From Deferribacteraceae bacterium (lineage in GTDB: Bacteria > Chrysiogenota > Deferribacteres > Deferribacterales > Deferrivibrionaceae): a stretch of 54,770 bases of DNA. Shown in pieces: positions 8,479-17,970 of this stretch; within the stretch, counting starts at the first letter, position 1; every line of letters starts with the position of its first letter. The stretch lies in assembly GCA_020054865.1 (NCBI GenBank), contig JAIHAR010000011.1, forward strand, positions 1-54,770, in the 5' to 3' direction. The notes below the pieces were generated by a model that was given only the letters and a program-made list of their open reading frames with translations, was not told the DNA's origin and ran no database searches. Both the position numbers and the translations under genes were made by a program.

Positions 8479-10203
8479 CTATCCATTTTTAAATTGCATA
8501 TCGTATAATGTTTTGTATGTAGAGGAAATAGATATCAAGTCTTTATGTTTACCTGTAGCTTCTATTTTTCCATTTTTTAAAACAACAATCATGTCAGCAT
8601 TTAAAATAGTAGATAACCTATGAGCAATAACAAAACTTGTTCTTCCTTTCATTAGATTCTCTAATGCCTTTTGAACAATTTTTTCTGACTCAGTATCAAG
8701 AGCACTGGTAGCCTCATCAAGTATTAATATGGGTGGATTTTTGAGCAAGGCTCTAGCAATAGTTATCCTTTGCCTTTGTCCCCCGGAAAGTCTTACTCCT
8801 CTTTCTCCAATAAAAGTATTGTAACCGTAAGGCAAGTCTAATATAAAATCATGGGCATATGCTGCTTTTGCAGCCATTATAATATCTTCCTCTAAAACAT
8901 TGTCTAATCCATACGCTATGTTATTTTTTATGCTATCGTTGAAAAGAAATGGTTCTTGGGAAACAATACCTATATTTCTCCGAAGGGAATGAATTTTAAA
9001 GTTTCTTATGTCCGTGCCTCCAATACATATGGAGCCATCTGTAATATCGTAAAATCTCGGTAATAGATTTACCAATGTGCTTTTACCTGCTCCGCTAGAG
9101 CCGACAAGTGCAACAGTAGTTCCAGGCTTTAAATTTAAATTAATTTCTTTTAGTATAAAATCTTCATCGTCTTCATATTTAAAATAAACATTTTTAAAAG
9201 TGATTTCCTTGCCTTGAGCTTTACACTCCAAATAACCGTCTTTTTCTAAGATCTCGTTATTTATATCCATAAGTCCAAAGACCCTTTCAGCTGCACCAAT
9301 TGCAGCTTGTACTTTACTGTTGGCCCTATTTAACCTTTTAAATGGTTCATACATGAGTGCTAGAGCCGCAAGAAAAGAAAAAAATGTGCCTGGTGTAGTG
9401 CTACCGTTTAGGACTTGTTGTCCTCCATAATATACAATAAATGCGATCCCTAATGCTCCAAAAAACTCTAGTAGTGGTGAGCTTATTTCATCATAAATGA
9501 TCATTTTAATTTGATCATTTACAAATTTATCATTAACTTTTTTAAACTTTTCTTTTTCTTTTTCTTCGTTTGTAAATGCTTTAACGACTTTTATGCCACT
9601 GAATATCTCTTGTAACAGGCTTGAAATATCCCCCATTTTTTCTTGACCGCGTTTGCTGTATTTTTTAACTTTCTTGCCCAGGTAAACTATTGGGTATATT
9701 AGTAGTGGGACAACAAATAGTGCAATTGAGCCCAGTATGAGTTCTTGATTGAGCACAACGCCAGCTAATACAATAATAGTTATGCTTTCTCTAAACAGTG
9801 AAATTGCAGAGGGGATAGCATCCTGAATAACATAAATGTCATTTGTAATTCTTGACATCAGCATCCCTGTTGAGTTTTTCGAGAAGAATTTCATTGGTAA
9901 AATAATTATTTTTTCTAAGAGCTCATTTCTAATTGTTTGTATGACTTTTTGGCCAGTTTTTCTTAATAAAAAGTTTTGGAAAAATCTTGAGATACCTTTT
10001 AAAGTATATAATAAAATTATAATCAATGGAATAATAGAAAGTTTTTCTTTGTCTTGATTAATAAAGATTCCATCAAGAGCAGGTTTTATTATATAGGCAG
10101 TTGCACCAGTTGTGCCGGCGACAACTAAAGAAAAAATAATTGAGAGGATTAAATTAATTTTATGTGGTCTAAAATATCCCCATATACGTTTCAGTTTATC
10201 CAA
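8479..10203 (-). CDS. msbA: Lipid A export ABC transporter MsbA
   Basis: A 574-aa half-transporter fusing six membrane helices (residues about 15-310) to one ATPase domain. All motifs are present: Walker A GSSGAGKST (about 368-376), signature LSGGQRQR, Walker B ILILDEATSALD and the H-loop IAHRLS. MsbA flips lipid A-core across the inner membrane using ATP. The start is a TTG at 10203 with AGGTGG closely upstream. It is the first gene of the LPS-core operon, which supports MsbA over other exporters of this fold. Confidence 0.88.
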   Translation of the reverse strand: MDKLKRIWGYFRPHKINLILSIIFSLVVAGTTGATAYIIKPALDGIFINQDKEKLSIIPLIIILLYTLKGISRFFQNFLLRKTGQKVIQTIRNELLEKIIILPMKFFSKNSTGMLMSRITNDIYVIQDAIPSAISLFRESITIIVLAGVVLNQELILGSIALFVVPLLIYPIVYLGKKVKKYSKRGQEKMGDISSLLQEIFSGIKVVKAFTNEEKEKEKFKKVNDKFVNDQIKMIIYDEISSPLLEFFGALGIAFIVYYGGQQVLNGSTTPGTFFSFLAALALMYEPFKRLNRANSKVQAAIGAAERVFGLMDINNEILEKDGYLECKAQGKEITFKNVYFKYEDDEDFILKEINLNLKPGTTVALVGSSGAGKSTLVNLLPRFYDITDGSICIGGTDIRNFKIHSLRRNIGIVSQEPFLFNDSIKNNIAYGLDNVLEEDIIMAAKAAYAHDFILDLPYGYNTFIGERGVRLSGGQRQRITIARALLKNPPILILDEATSALDTESEKIVQKALENLMKGRTSFVIAHRLSTILNADMIVVLKNGKIEATGKHKDLISISSTYKTLYDMQFKNG

Positions 10204-10260
10204 TTTCCCACCTTTAAAAATTCTATTTTAAAATATCAAAACATAATGTATTTGTAAACT
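10204..10260. promoter_or_regulatory. Divergent promoter region msbA / hemW
   Basis: Only 57 bases separate two divergent operons, so both promoters must be packed here or reach into coding sequence. On the plus strand a CATAAT at 10242-10247 could be the -10 for hemW, putting the transcript start within about 6-8 bases of its ATG. On the minus strand TTTACA-N17-TATTTT is a weak candidate for msbA. No operator was recognised. Confidence 0.4.
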
Positions 10261-11352
10261 ATGAAAGGGCTTTATATACATATACCTTTTTGTAAAAGCA
10301 AGTGTAAATATTGCGGTTTTTTTTCAAAAAGTGAATATGATGATGATTTGATAGAAAAATATCTTAATCAGGTTATAAATCTAATTGATAAATTTGATGA
10401 TTTTGAATTTCATACAATGTATGTCGGCGGAGGTACACCGTCAGTTATTCCTTATAAAATTCTTGATAATTTTTTCTCTAAACTTTTCAAAAAAATTTCT
10501 CCCGAAAGAATAGCTGAATTTACTGTTGAGGCGAACCCTGAAAGTTTGAGTGAAGATTTTTTATACGTCTTAAAAAATTATAATGTATCAAGGGTAAGTC
10601 TTGGTTTGCAGAGTATGGATGACAGGGTCTTAAAATATCTGGGAAGGATTCATTCTCGGGAGCAATCAGTTATAGCGGTTAAAAATGTCAGAAAGATTTT
10701 GACAGATGCTGCTCTTAACCTTGATTTTATGTACGATATTCCAAAAGTTGATGAAAGTACAATTTTAAAATCTTTGAAGGATATTGTTAAGCTTAATCCT
10801 GAGCATATTTCAGCATATTCATACAGTTTTGACACAGATTTTTTGTCAGAAAAATATGAGGTGCAAAAGACCTCATATTTGAAGGTCAAACATTTTCTTG
10901 AAAGGAATAATTTTAAAAAGTATGAAATTTCTAATTTTGCAAAAAATGGATTTGAAAGTGTTCACAATAAAATCTACTGGACAATGCAGGAATATTTGGG
11001 GGTTGGTGCAGCGGCCAGCTCTATGATTCTTTATAATGGCAAAAGAGTGAGGTTTTCATTTGCGAAAAATATTTTTTCTTTCATTAATACCCCTTATATA
11101 ACCGATTTTGAAATTGTTTTGGACTGGGGTGAGCTTTTGAAGGAGGATTTAATATTTGGTCTTAGGATGCTTGATGGGGTTAACATTAAAAAAGTTACTG
11201 ATAGATATGCTGACAAGGTTGAAAATTTTTTAGAAAAATGCGATAAACTTTTTCAGGAAAATTTTTTACAAATTAAAGGTGAAAATTTATGTTTGACAGA
11301 AAAAGGGGAGCTATTTTTGGATTATGTGCAACAGTTTTTATGGGAGCTTTGA
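10261..11352 (+). CDS. hemW: HemW-like radical SAM haem chaperone
   Basis: A 363-aa member of the coproporphyrinogen III oxidase-like radical SAM group. IHIPFCKSKCKYCGFF carries the CxxxCxxC 4Fe-4S motif at residues about 11-18, followed by YVGGGTPS (SAM-binding) near residue 57. The short N-terminus (no about 60-residue HemN extension) fits HemW, which passes haem to respiratory proteins, rather than HemN. The neighbouring cytochrome gene, whose start lies 64 bases inside hemW, agrees with a haem role. There is no Shine-Dalgarno before the ATG, so translation may be leaderless. Confidence 0.82.
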   Translation: MKGLYIHIPFCKSKCKYCGFFSKSEYDDDLIEKYLNQVINLIDKFDDFEFHTMYVGGGTPSVIPYKILDNFFSKLFKKISPERIAEFTVEANPESLSEDFLYVLKNYNVSRVSLGLQSMDDRVLKYLGRIHSREQSVIAVKNVRKILTDAALNLDFMYDIPKVDESTILKSLKDIVKLNPEHISAYSYSFDTDFLSEKYEVQKTSYLKVKHFLERNNFKKYEISNFAKNGFESVHNKIYWTMQEYLGVGAAASSMILYNGKRVRFSFAKNIFSFINTPYITDFEIVLDWGELLKEDLIFGLRMLDGVNIKKVTDRYADKVENFLEKCDKLFQENFLQIKGENLCLTEKGELFLDYVQQFLWEL

Positions 11353-11612
11353 TATATTCTGGAATTTCCCTGAATACTGCATACGCTGGATGCGCAGGAG
11401 ACTGCATGACCTGCCATCAGAAACTTGTTGGGTCAAAGGAGCATAATTCGCTAACTGCATGTATAAAATGCCATGACCCGGCAAAAAATATTTCCATTGT
11501 CACCCAAAGTGGGGAAGGGTGTGGTAACAATTGCTTTGATTGCCATAATCAGTGGCCAAAGGATGGCTATCATGCTGACCTTGATACCTGCAAAAATTGT
11601 CACAAGGGATAG
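11289..11612 (+). CDS. Small secreted tetrahaem c-type cytochrome
   Basis: This 107-aa protein has a signal peptide (residues 1 to about 33) and four CXXCH haem sites: CMTCH, CIKCH, CFDCH and CKNCH, beginning at residues 39, 58, 82 and 101. The mature part is an internal duplication of a two-haem unit with the pattern GC-x3-C-x2-CH then C-x2-CH, so each unit also carries one extra cysteine (35 and 78). A periplasmic electron-transfer role is likely. The ATG has AAAGGTG about 9 bases upstream and lies out of frame in the end of hemW. Confidence 0.85.
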   Translation: MFDRKRGAIFGLCATVFMGALIYSGISLNTAYAGCAGDCMTCHQKLVGSKEHNSLTACIKCHDPAKNISIVTQSGEGCGNNCFDCHNQWPKDGYHADLDTCKNCHKG

Positions 11613-11626
11613 CTTTAAACATTTGA

Positions 11627-12085
11627 ATGAAACTTAATAGAATTTACAGAAAACAGCTTATAAAGTCAGACATAAATAATGTATGGAAATATTTTTCCTC
11701 ACCGGTTAATCTTCCTGAAATAACACCAGGTTGGCTAAATTTTAAAATTATTTCCGGTGTGCCTGAAAAAATGTATGAAGGGCTTGTTATTGAATACAGG
11801 GTTTCCCCTTTTCTTAATATGAAAGTAAAATGGATTACAGAAATAACTTATGTAAAGGAACCATATTTTTTTGTTGATGAGCAGCGATTTGGCCCATACA
11901 GATTTTGGCACCACAAACATTTTTTTGAGGAAACTAATGACGGCAATGTTTTGATGACTGACGAAGTCCATTATATTGCACCTTTAAATTTTTTGACAGG
12001 CGCGGTAATATCAAAAAAATTAAATGATATATTTAATTACAGACATAATAAGATTGAAGAAATTTTTAACAGGGAGAGGTTATGA
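11627..12085 (+). CDS. SRPBCC-fold (START-like) protein
   Basis: A cytoplasmic 152-aa protein with the START/Bet-v1-like pattern of the SRPBCC superfamily: an N-terminal strand, then DINNVWKYFSSPVNLPEITP (helix and ligand-gate region), then long beta strands and a C-terminal helix ending RHNKIEEIF. Members bind hydrophobic ligands, and many bacterial ones are unassigned. It lies between the cytochrome and glmU and overlaps glmU by 4 bases. The ligand cannot be predicted. Confidence 0.7.
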   Translation: MKLNRIYRKQLIKSDINNVWKYFSSPVNLPEITPGWLNFKIISGVPEKMYEGLVIEYRVSPFLNMKVKWITEITYVKEPYFFVDEQRFGPYRFWHHKHFFEETNDGNVLMTDEVHYIAPLNFLTGAVISKKLNDIFNYRHNKIEEIFNRERL

Positions 12086-13452
12086 ATCTTAAGGTGATTA
12101 TTCTTGCTGCAGGCAAAGGGACAAGGATGAAATCTGAAAAGCCCAAGGTCCTTTTTGATGTGGCTGGCAAGCCAATGATTGATTATGTTATTGATGCATC
12201 AAATAAGCTAAATCCTGATGAAATAATAGTAGTAGTAGGTAACAAAAGTGAGCTCGTGACAGAACATTTGGGCGGCAAAAATGTTAGCTTTGTCCACCAG
12301 ACTGAGCAGAAAGGCACGGGGCATGCAGTAATGTGCGCAAGCCAAAGTTTAAAAGGGTTTAACGGCAAGGTGTTAATTTTGTGTGGTGATATGCCTTTGA
12401 TAAGGCATGAAACCTTGGCTAAATTTATTGAATTTGCTAAGAAAAGTAAGCTTAGTTTTATTTCTGTAAAGGTAAGAAAACCTGAAGGTTATGGTAGGGT
12501 AGTAAGAGGTGCTGATAAGGCCGTCTTGAAAATTGTGGAAGAAAAAGATGCAAATGAAGCTGAAAAGAAGATAAATGAAATAAATACGGGGATATATCTG
12601 GCAGACTCAGACATTTTACTTGAAAGGCTTGATAAGATTGACAATAAAAATGCCCAGGGCGAATATTATCTTACTGATATTGTCAATGAAGGGGCGGATG
12701 TTTTTCTGGCAGAGGATGAAAAAGAGTTTATTGGAATAAACGATAAATTCCAACTGTCTGTTGCATCCAAGGAAGTCTGGGAAAGGCGGGCAATATGGCA
12801 TATGAAAAATGGAGTGGAAATTCTTGATTTTGAAAATTGCTATATAGATGAGGACGTTGAAATTGGGCCTGATACGGTTATTTATCCAAATGTTTATATT
12901 TCAGGAAGTACCAAAATAGGAAAAATGTGCAAAATATATGCTGGATGCCGCATAGTTGACAGTATTGTTGAAGATGAAGTGGAGCTAAAGGACAACAGTT
13001 ATATAACAGAATCTTTTGTGGGGAAAAATTCATCGGTTGGGCCGATGGCACAGCTCAGGCCCGGCACAAAGCTACTTGGAGATAACAAAATCGGTAATTT
13101 TGTGGAAACGAAAAAGGCAATTATAGGTAAAAAATCCAAGGCAAGCCATTTGACATATCTTGGGGACTGTGAGATTGGTGAAAATGTCAATATCGGTTGC
13201 GGTACGATTACTTGCAATTATGATGGGATTTCCAAACATAAGACGATTATTGGGGATAATGTGTTTGTGGGAAGTGACGTGCAGTTTGTTGCTCCTGTAA
13301 AAATTGGCTCAAATTCGCTCATTGGGGCAGGCTCTACAATAACTAAGGATGTTCCTGAAGGAGCACTTGCCATCACAAGGGGTGAGCAAAGAAATATAGA
13401 AGGCTGGGTAAAAAGGTGGAAAGAGAAAAAAATGAAGTTCAGAGGTGAGTGA
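12082..13452 (+). CDS. glmU: Bifunctional GlmU (GlcN-1-P acetyltransferase / GlcNAc-1-P uridyltransferase)
   Basis: GlmU makes UDP-GlcNAc for peptidoglycan and LPS. The N-terminal pyrophosphorylase domain has LAAGKGTRMKSEKPKVL (residues about 8-24). The C-terminal half (from about residue 255) is a left-handed beta helix of hexapeptide repeats, with the acetyltransferase segment near SHLTYLGD and GCGTITCNYDG. At 456 aa it is full length. The stop overlaps the glmS ATG by one base (TGATG), matching a shared pathway and coupled translation. Confidence 0.95.
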   Translation: MNLKVIILAAGKGTRMKSEKPKVLFDVAGKPMIDYVIDASNKLNPDEIIVVVGNKSELVTEHLGGKNVSFVHQTEQKGTGHAVMCASQSLKGFNGKVLILCGDMPLIRHETLAKFIEFAKKSKLSFISVKVRKPEGYGRVVRGADKAVLKIVEEKDANEAEKKINEINTGIYLADSDILLERLDKIDNKNAQGEYYLTDIVNEGADVFLAEDEKEFIGINDKFQLSVASKEVWERRAIWHMKNGVEILDFENCYIDEDVEIGPDTVIYPNVYISGSTKIGKMCKIYAGCRIVDSIVEDEVELKDNSYITESFVGKNSSVGPMAQLRPGTKLLGDNKIGNFVETKKAIIGKKSKASHLTYLGDCEIGENVNIGCGTITCNYDGISKHKTIIGDNVFVGSDVQFVAPVKIGSNSLIGAGSTITKDVPEGALAITRGEQRNIEGWVKRWKEKKMKFRGE

Positions 13453-15269
13453 TGTGTGGAATCGTAGCTTATATAGGTAGTAAAAATGCAACAGATATTT
13501 TGATCGAAGGATTGACAAGGCTTGAATACAGGGGATATGACTCGGCGGGCATTGCTGTTATAATAAATAACAAAATTGAAGTTTTCAGAAGTGTTGGCAA
13601 ACTGCTTAATCTGAAAAATATTATTTCAGAAAAAAAACCTGTCTCAAATATAGGGATAGGGCATACAAGATGGGCAACTCACGGTAAACCTTCCTATGAA
13701 AATGCTCATCCCCATTCTTCATTTGGTATATCACTCGTCCACAACGGAATTATAGAAAATTACCTTGATATAAAGAGGAATTTGGCTGATAAAGGGTATA
13801 AATTTGAATCTGAAACGGATACAGAAGTAATAGCTCACCTTATTCATTCAAATTACAAAGATGACATATTTGAAGCTGTAAAGGTGTCTGTCAAACAAAT
13901 TAAAGGCTCATTTGCTTTGGCAGTAATTTCGGTCAATGAGCCGGATAAAATTATTTTAGCAAGACATGATAGCCCATTGGTTATAGGCATTTCTGACGGG
14001 GAAAATTTTGCAGCAAGTGATATTCCTGCACTTATCAGTTACACAAACAAATTTATCTTTCTTGAAGAGAATGACATAGCAGTACTTACAAAAGATTCAG
14101 TTACATGCTTCGATTTTGAGGGGAAAAAGACTGATAGAGAAATCAAAATTGTTGATATTAACCCGGTGATGGCTGAAAAGGCTGGTTACCGACACTTTAT
14201 GCAAAAAGAGATTTATGAGCAGCCGAGGGCGATAATTGATACAATTAGAGGAAAATATTCTTTGGAAGAAGGGATGGTATTGTTGCCAGAGCTTCAAAAT
14301 ATAAGTATTGAAAACTTTAAAAGATTTAATATTGTTGCTTGCGGCACAAGCTGGCATGCAGGTCTTATTGGTAAATTTTATATTGAAAAATATGCCAAAA
14401 TACCTGTGGAGGTTGATATAGCTTCAGAATATAGGTACAGAGATAATATAATTGACAAAAATACTCTTTTTATAGCAATAAGCCAGTCTGGCGAGACTGC
14501 AGATACAATTGCAGCTTTAAGAATTGCAAAAAAGAAGGGTGCATCCATATTGTCCATATGCAACGTAATAGGTTCTACTATCACAAGAGAATCAGATGCA
14601 ACTTTTTATACGCATGCAGGTCCTGAAATCGGTGTAGCATCTACAAAAGCATTTACTACACAGGTTGTTGCACTTTTTATGCTTGCCATTTATTTTGGAC
14701 AGAGAAAAGGGGATTTAAGCTGTGAAAAAGTAAAAGAAATGTTGTCAGAGCTTCTTAAATTGCCTGAATTAATTGAACATGTTTTAAAATTAGATGAAAA
14801 AATTGAAAATATTGCAAGGAACTTTAAAGACTTTTCAAGCTTTTTGTATCTGGGCAGGAATGTCAACTACCCTGTAGCCCTTGAAGGTGCTCTCAAATTA
14901 AAGGAAATTAGCTATATTCACGCAGAGGGTTATCCTGCAGGGGAGATGAAACATGGCCCGATTGCACTCATTGACAAAAATATGCCTGTTTTTGTGATTG
15001 CCACTGACTCGAAGGTATATGACAAGGTGCTTGCCAATATACAGGAAGTAAAGGCAAGAGACGGTATTGTAATTGCAACTGTTACAGAAGGTAATAATGA
15101 AGTAGAAAAGTTTACAGAATTTTGTATAAAATTGCCCGAAATATCAGAAGAATTATCTGTATTTTTAAACTCTATCGTTGTTCAGCTTCTTGCCTATCAT
15201 ATTGCAGCAGAGCTTGGGCTTGATGTTGACCAGCCAAGAAATCTTGCCAAAAGTGTTACTGTGGAATAA
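13452..15269 (+). CDS. glmS: Glutamine-fructose-6-phosphate aminotransferase GlmS
   Basis: GlmS makes glucosamine-6-phosphate from fructose-6-phosphate and glutamine, the first step toward UDP-GlcNAc. I chose the ATG at 13452 over the GTG just before it because it leaves Cys as residue 2 (MCGIVAY), the nucleophile of the glutaminase domain. Two SIS domains follow from about residue 285 (CGTSWHAG, SQSGETADT) and the C-terminus is the conserved LAKSVTVE. No glmS ribozyme or long leader is present, since the gene is coupled directly to glmU. Confidence 0.95.
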   Translation: MCGIVAYIGSKNATDILIEGLTRLEYRGYDSAGIAVIINNKIEVFRSVGKLLNLKNIISEKKPVSNIGIGHTRWATHGKPSYENAHPHSSFGISLVHNGIIENYLDIKRNLADKGYKFESETDTEVIAHLIHSNYKDDIFEAVKVSVKQIKGSFALAVISVNEPDKIILARHDSPLVIGISDGENFAASDIPALISYTNKFIFLEENDIAVLTKDSVTCFDFEGKKTDREIKIVDINPVMAEKAGYRHFMQKEIYEQPRAIIDTIRGKYSLEEGMVLLPELQNISIENFKRFNIVACGTSWHAGLIGKFYIEKYAKIPVEVDIASEYRYRDNIIDKNTLFIAISQSGETADTIAALRIAKKKGASILSICNVIGSTITRESDATFYTHAGPEIGVASTKAFTTQVVALFMLAIYFGQRKGDLSCEKVKEMLSELLKLPELIEHVLKLDEKIENIARNFKDFSSFLYLGRNVNYPVALEGALKLKEISYIHAEGYPAGEMKHGPIALIDKNMPVFVIATDSKVYDKVLANIQEVKARDGIVIATVTEGNNEVEKFTEFCIKLPEISEELSVFLNSIVVQLLAYHIAAELGLDVDQPRNLAKSVTVE

Positions 15270-15297
15270 AAAAAGGCCTTTTAAAGGCCTTTTTTAT
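15268..15297. terminator. Bidirectional intrinsic terminator glmS / trpB2
   Basis: The sequence AAAGGCC-TTTTA-GGCCTTT with A-run on one side and T-run on the other forms a symmetric hairpin that can terminate transcripts from both directions. It starts at the glmS stop codon and overlaps the stop of the convergent trpB2 gene, an unusually economical arrangement. Confidence 0.85.
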
Positions 15298-16643
15298 AAT
15301 TTAGGAAGATTTTCCATAGATTTTTTTATAGCATCTTCAGGATATTCAAAGTCTTCAAGTTTACCGTCAAGATAAGCGTCATAGCTTGCCATATCAAAAA
15401 AACCATGCCCGCTGAGGCATAAAAGTAGAGTTTTTTCTTTGCCTTCTTCTTTGCATTTCAATGCTTCTTTTACTGTGGCAGCAATTGCATGAGAAGACTC
15501 AGGAGCCGGAACAATACCTTCGGTTTGTGCAAAAAGCATTCCATATTTGAAAACCTCTGACTGTACTACACTTTCAGCGCTAATAAGTCCGTCTTTGTAT
15601 AGTTTGCTTACAATTGGCGAATCTCCGTGATAGCGAAGTCCGCCAGCGTGAATAGCCGGTGGTTCAAAATCATGCCCTAAGGTAAACATTTTCATAATAG
15701 GAGTGAGTTTTGCAACGTCACCGTAGTCGTAGGCAAATTCACCTTTTGTAAGGGTAGGGCAGCTTGCAGGCTCCACAGCCACACAGTCTACATTTTTATC
15801 CCCTTTTATTTTATCTCTTACAAATGGGAAAGCAATACCACCAAAGTTTGAGCCTCCACCACAGGATGCAAAAACTTTATCTGGATATTCGTTAACTTTT
15901 TCCAATTGTTTTTTTGCTTCAAGTCCTATAACTGTCTGGTGTAAAAGGACATGATTTAAAACGCTCCCCAGAGCGTAGTTTGTGTCATTTCTGCCGGCTG
16001 CTTCCTCAACAGCCTCGCTGATTGCAATGCCGAGACTTCCGTTTGAATTTGGGTTCTTTTCAAGAATAGCGCGCCCTGAGTTGGTCATATTGGAAGGGCT
16101 CGGTATTACTTCGGCACCAAACATATGCATAAATGACTTTCTGTATGGTTTTTGGTGAAAACTTACTTTTACCATGTAAACACGGCAACTCATATCAAAC
16201 ATTTTACAGGCAACAGACAGTGCGCTCCCCCATTGGCCGGCACCTGTTTCAGTAGTAAGTCTGTTAATTCCTGAAATTTTATTGTAATAAGCCTGAGCAA
16301 CCGCTGTGTTTGGTTTGTGGCTTCCTGCCGGGGACACACCTTCATACTTGAAATATATTTTTGCTGGTGTACCCAATGCCTCTTCGAGCCTCTTTGCTCT
16401 AATTAATGGGGTTGGTCTCCAGATTGAGAGTATATCAAGTACTTTTTCAGGAATATCTATCCACCTTTCTGAAGACATCTCCTGCTCGATTAATGCAGGC
16501 GGGAAAATTGCTTTCAGTTCGTCAAGAGTTACGGGCTTACCCGTAAAAGGGCTGATAGGTGGCTCCATCGGTGTGGGCAAGTCAGCCAGAATATTATACC
16601 ACTGCGTAGGCATTTCTTTTGTGTCAAGATATATTTTGTGCAT
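15294..16643 (-). CDS. trpB2: TrpB2-type tryptophan synthase beta-like protein
   Basis: A PLP-dependent enzyme of 449 aa of the TrpB2 group. [16 protein letters not shown], then the PLP-lysine region GSHKPNTA near residue 111, then [11 protein letters not shown], and the phosphate-binding CGGGSNFGG near residue 235 are visible. TrpB2 proteins make tryptophan from indole and serine and often occur without TrpA. No trp genes are nearby, which supports a stand-alone role in indole salvage. It has its own good Shine-Dalgarno (GGAGGATGAG) and ends in the shared terminator. Confidence 0.88.
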   Translation of the reverse strand: MHKIYLDTKEMPTQWYNILADLPTPMEPPISPFTGKPVTLDELKAIFPPALIEQEMSSERWIDIPEKVLDILSIWRPTPLIRAKRLEEALGTPAKIYFKYEGVSPAGSHKPNTAVAQAYYNKISGINRLTTETGAGQWGSALSVACKMFDMSCRVYMVKVSFHQKPYRKSFMHMFGAEVIPSPSNMTNSGRAILEKNPNSNGSLGIAISEAVEEAAGRNDTNYALGSVLNHVLLHQTVIGLEAKKQLEKVNEYPDKVFASCGGGSNFGGIAFPFVRDKIKGDKNVDCVAVEPASCPTLTKGEFAYDYGDVAKLTPIMKMFTLGHDFEPPAIHAGGLRYHGDSPIVSKLYKDGLISAESVVQSEVFKYGMLFAQTEGIVPAPESSHAIAATVKEALKCKEEGKEKTLLLCLSGHGFFDMASYDAYLDGKLEDFEYPEDAIKKSMENLPKL

Positions 16644-16720
16644 CTCATCCTCCTAAAATGATTAAAAAATATTTAACATATTCTGTGTATAAATCAATAA
16701 AATAATAGCCTTACCTTTGT

Positions 16721-17557
16721 TTATGCGTAAATCTGCAGATTGCCAATTTTTGAAATGGCAGTTTTGAATATGTCAAATCGTTTGAAATCTTCTTCTTCAA
16801 GCTTTTGCCATTTGAGAGATATTCCTGGGAGGTTAATTTGATTAATAAAATCTGATATATCTTTGGCTGTTTTTATTGTGCCATCTATTTTACCTTCGTT
16901 TTGTGTGAGAAATATTATTACATCTTTGAGCTCAGAAAAATGTGCTTTTATAAAAAAATGATTTGATTTTGCGCCCTTTTTATAAATAATTTCACCATCT
17001 TTTATGCCATACCTTTCAGAAGTAAATATGTAAAAAAAAGCCTGGTTTAATATGGTTGAGACCTGAAGTCTTGTAATTGCATCAATACCCTGAGAATCAC
17101 TGGACTTAAAAAATAATCCTTTGAGATCGTCTTTTATGTCTTCATTTTTCAGCAATTTTGATTCAAATTCAATTCCAAAATTTTTGATTAATTTCTTTAT
17201 CTCCTTATCCGTCAAATCTTTTAAATCAGTTAAATCTGACCTTGAGAGAATATTTTTTATGAGATTTTTATCAAAATTTACCAGAAATTTTTTGAGCAGA
17301 TTAATACTATCAGTTTCATTTTTTTCAAGTTTTATTTCGAGAAAGGGCTCTGTGGAAAAAACTATTCCTGTATATTTTGATAGTGTGGGTTGAGTCTTGA
17401 AAACGGCGTTTAGCAATTTTCCTTTAATATTTATCAGATATAATTCATTTGATATTGCTTTTAGGATATTTATACTGACTCTGTCGCCTACCCTTAAATT
17501 TAAATCTTTATTGCTTATGTTTATTGATAGATTGTTAATATTACTGACAGTATTCAT
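16721..17557 (-). CDS. Possible FliK-like flagellar hook-length protein
   Basis: This 278-aa protein has no signal peptide or membrane segment. Residues about 15-75 (LNLRVGDRVSINILKAI) look like the small beta domain seen in the middle of divergent FliK proteins. The C-terminal 80 residues (strands around SELKDVIIFLTQNEGKI, then helix) resemble the FliK Flg_hook fold in pattern only. Its place at the end of a flagellar operon supports that reading. Length is short for FliK. It overlaps the DUF2802-type gene by 4 bases. The assignment is tentative. Confidence 0.4.
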   Translation of the reverse strand: MNTVSNINNLSINISNKDLNLRVGDRVSINILKAISNELYLINIKGKLLNAVFKTQPTLSKYTGIVFSTEPFLEIKLEKNETDSINLLKKFLVNFDKNLIKNILSRSDLTDLKDLTDKEIKKLIKNFGIEFESKLLKNEDIKDDLKGLFFKSSDSQGIDAITRLQVSTILNQAFFYIFTSERYGIKDGEIIYKKGAKSNHFFIKAHFSELKDVIIFLTQNEGKIDGTIKTAKDISDFINQINLPGISLKWQKLEEEDFKRFDIFKTAISKIGNLQIYA

Positions 17558-17970
17558 TTTCTAATTTTTATAACCAGGTTGACTTCGGTGACCGATATAC
17601 CAAGCTCCTTTGCAATTTCAACCTGTGAAATACCTTTATTGTACATTTCAATTATTTTATCTTTTAAAGATTTTTCGTTTTCATTAGAATGAGCAAATGA
17701 AGTATATTTATTAAGTTTTTCGTCCACAAGTACACTTAAATCTTCTAAAAGTGCCTCTTTTCTTGAAATTTCAGCGTCAAGTTTTTCGGATACCCTTTCA
17801 CTTTCAATGATAAGCTCCTTGAGATTTTCAATTATAAGGGGCAATTCCTGAAGATTGTTTTTGTAAATAAAACTTTTTAAAGTATTTATTTTTGAAATCA
17901 GATAAAAAGATATCAGGAAATTGATTCCTATAAGCAAGAATGTAAGTATTAGAAATAGTGAAAGGTTCAT
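17554..17970 (-). CDS. Membrane-anchored DUF2802-type helix-turn-helix protein
   Basis: A 138-aa protein with one N-terminal membrane helix (residues about 4-27), a coiled-coil middle and a C-terminal helix-turn-helix-like block (KIIEMYNKGISQVEIAKELG). This layout matches small proteins (DUF2802/DUF6115 type) found in flagellar operons beside PilZ and FliK genes. Their function is not established. It starts directly after the PilZ gene stop. Confidence 0.6.
   Translation of the reverse strand: MNLSLFLILTFLLIGINFLISFYLISKINTLKSFIYKNNLQELPLIIENLKELIIESERVSEKLDAEISRKEALLEDLSVLVDEKLNKYTSFAHSNENEKSLKDKIIEMYNKGISQVEIAKELGISVTEVNLVIKIRK

Noticed and set aside
13449-13451. GTG as the glmS start
   Set aside because: GlmS needs Cys immediately after the initiator Met; the ATG at 13452 gives MCGIVAY.
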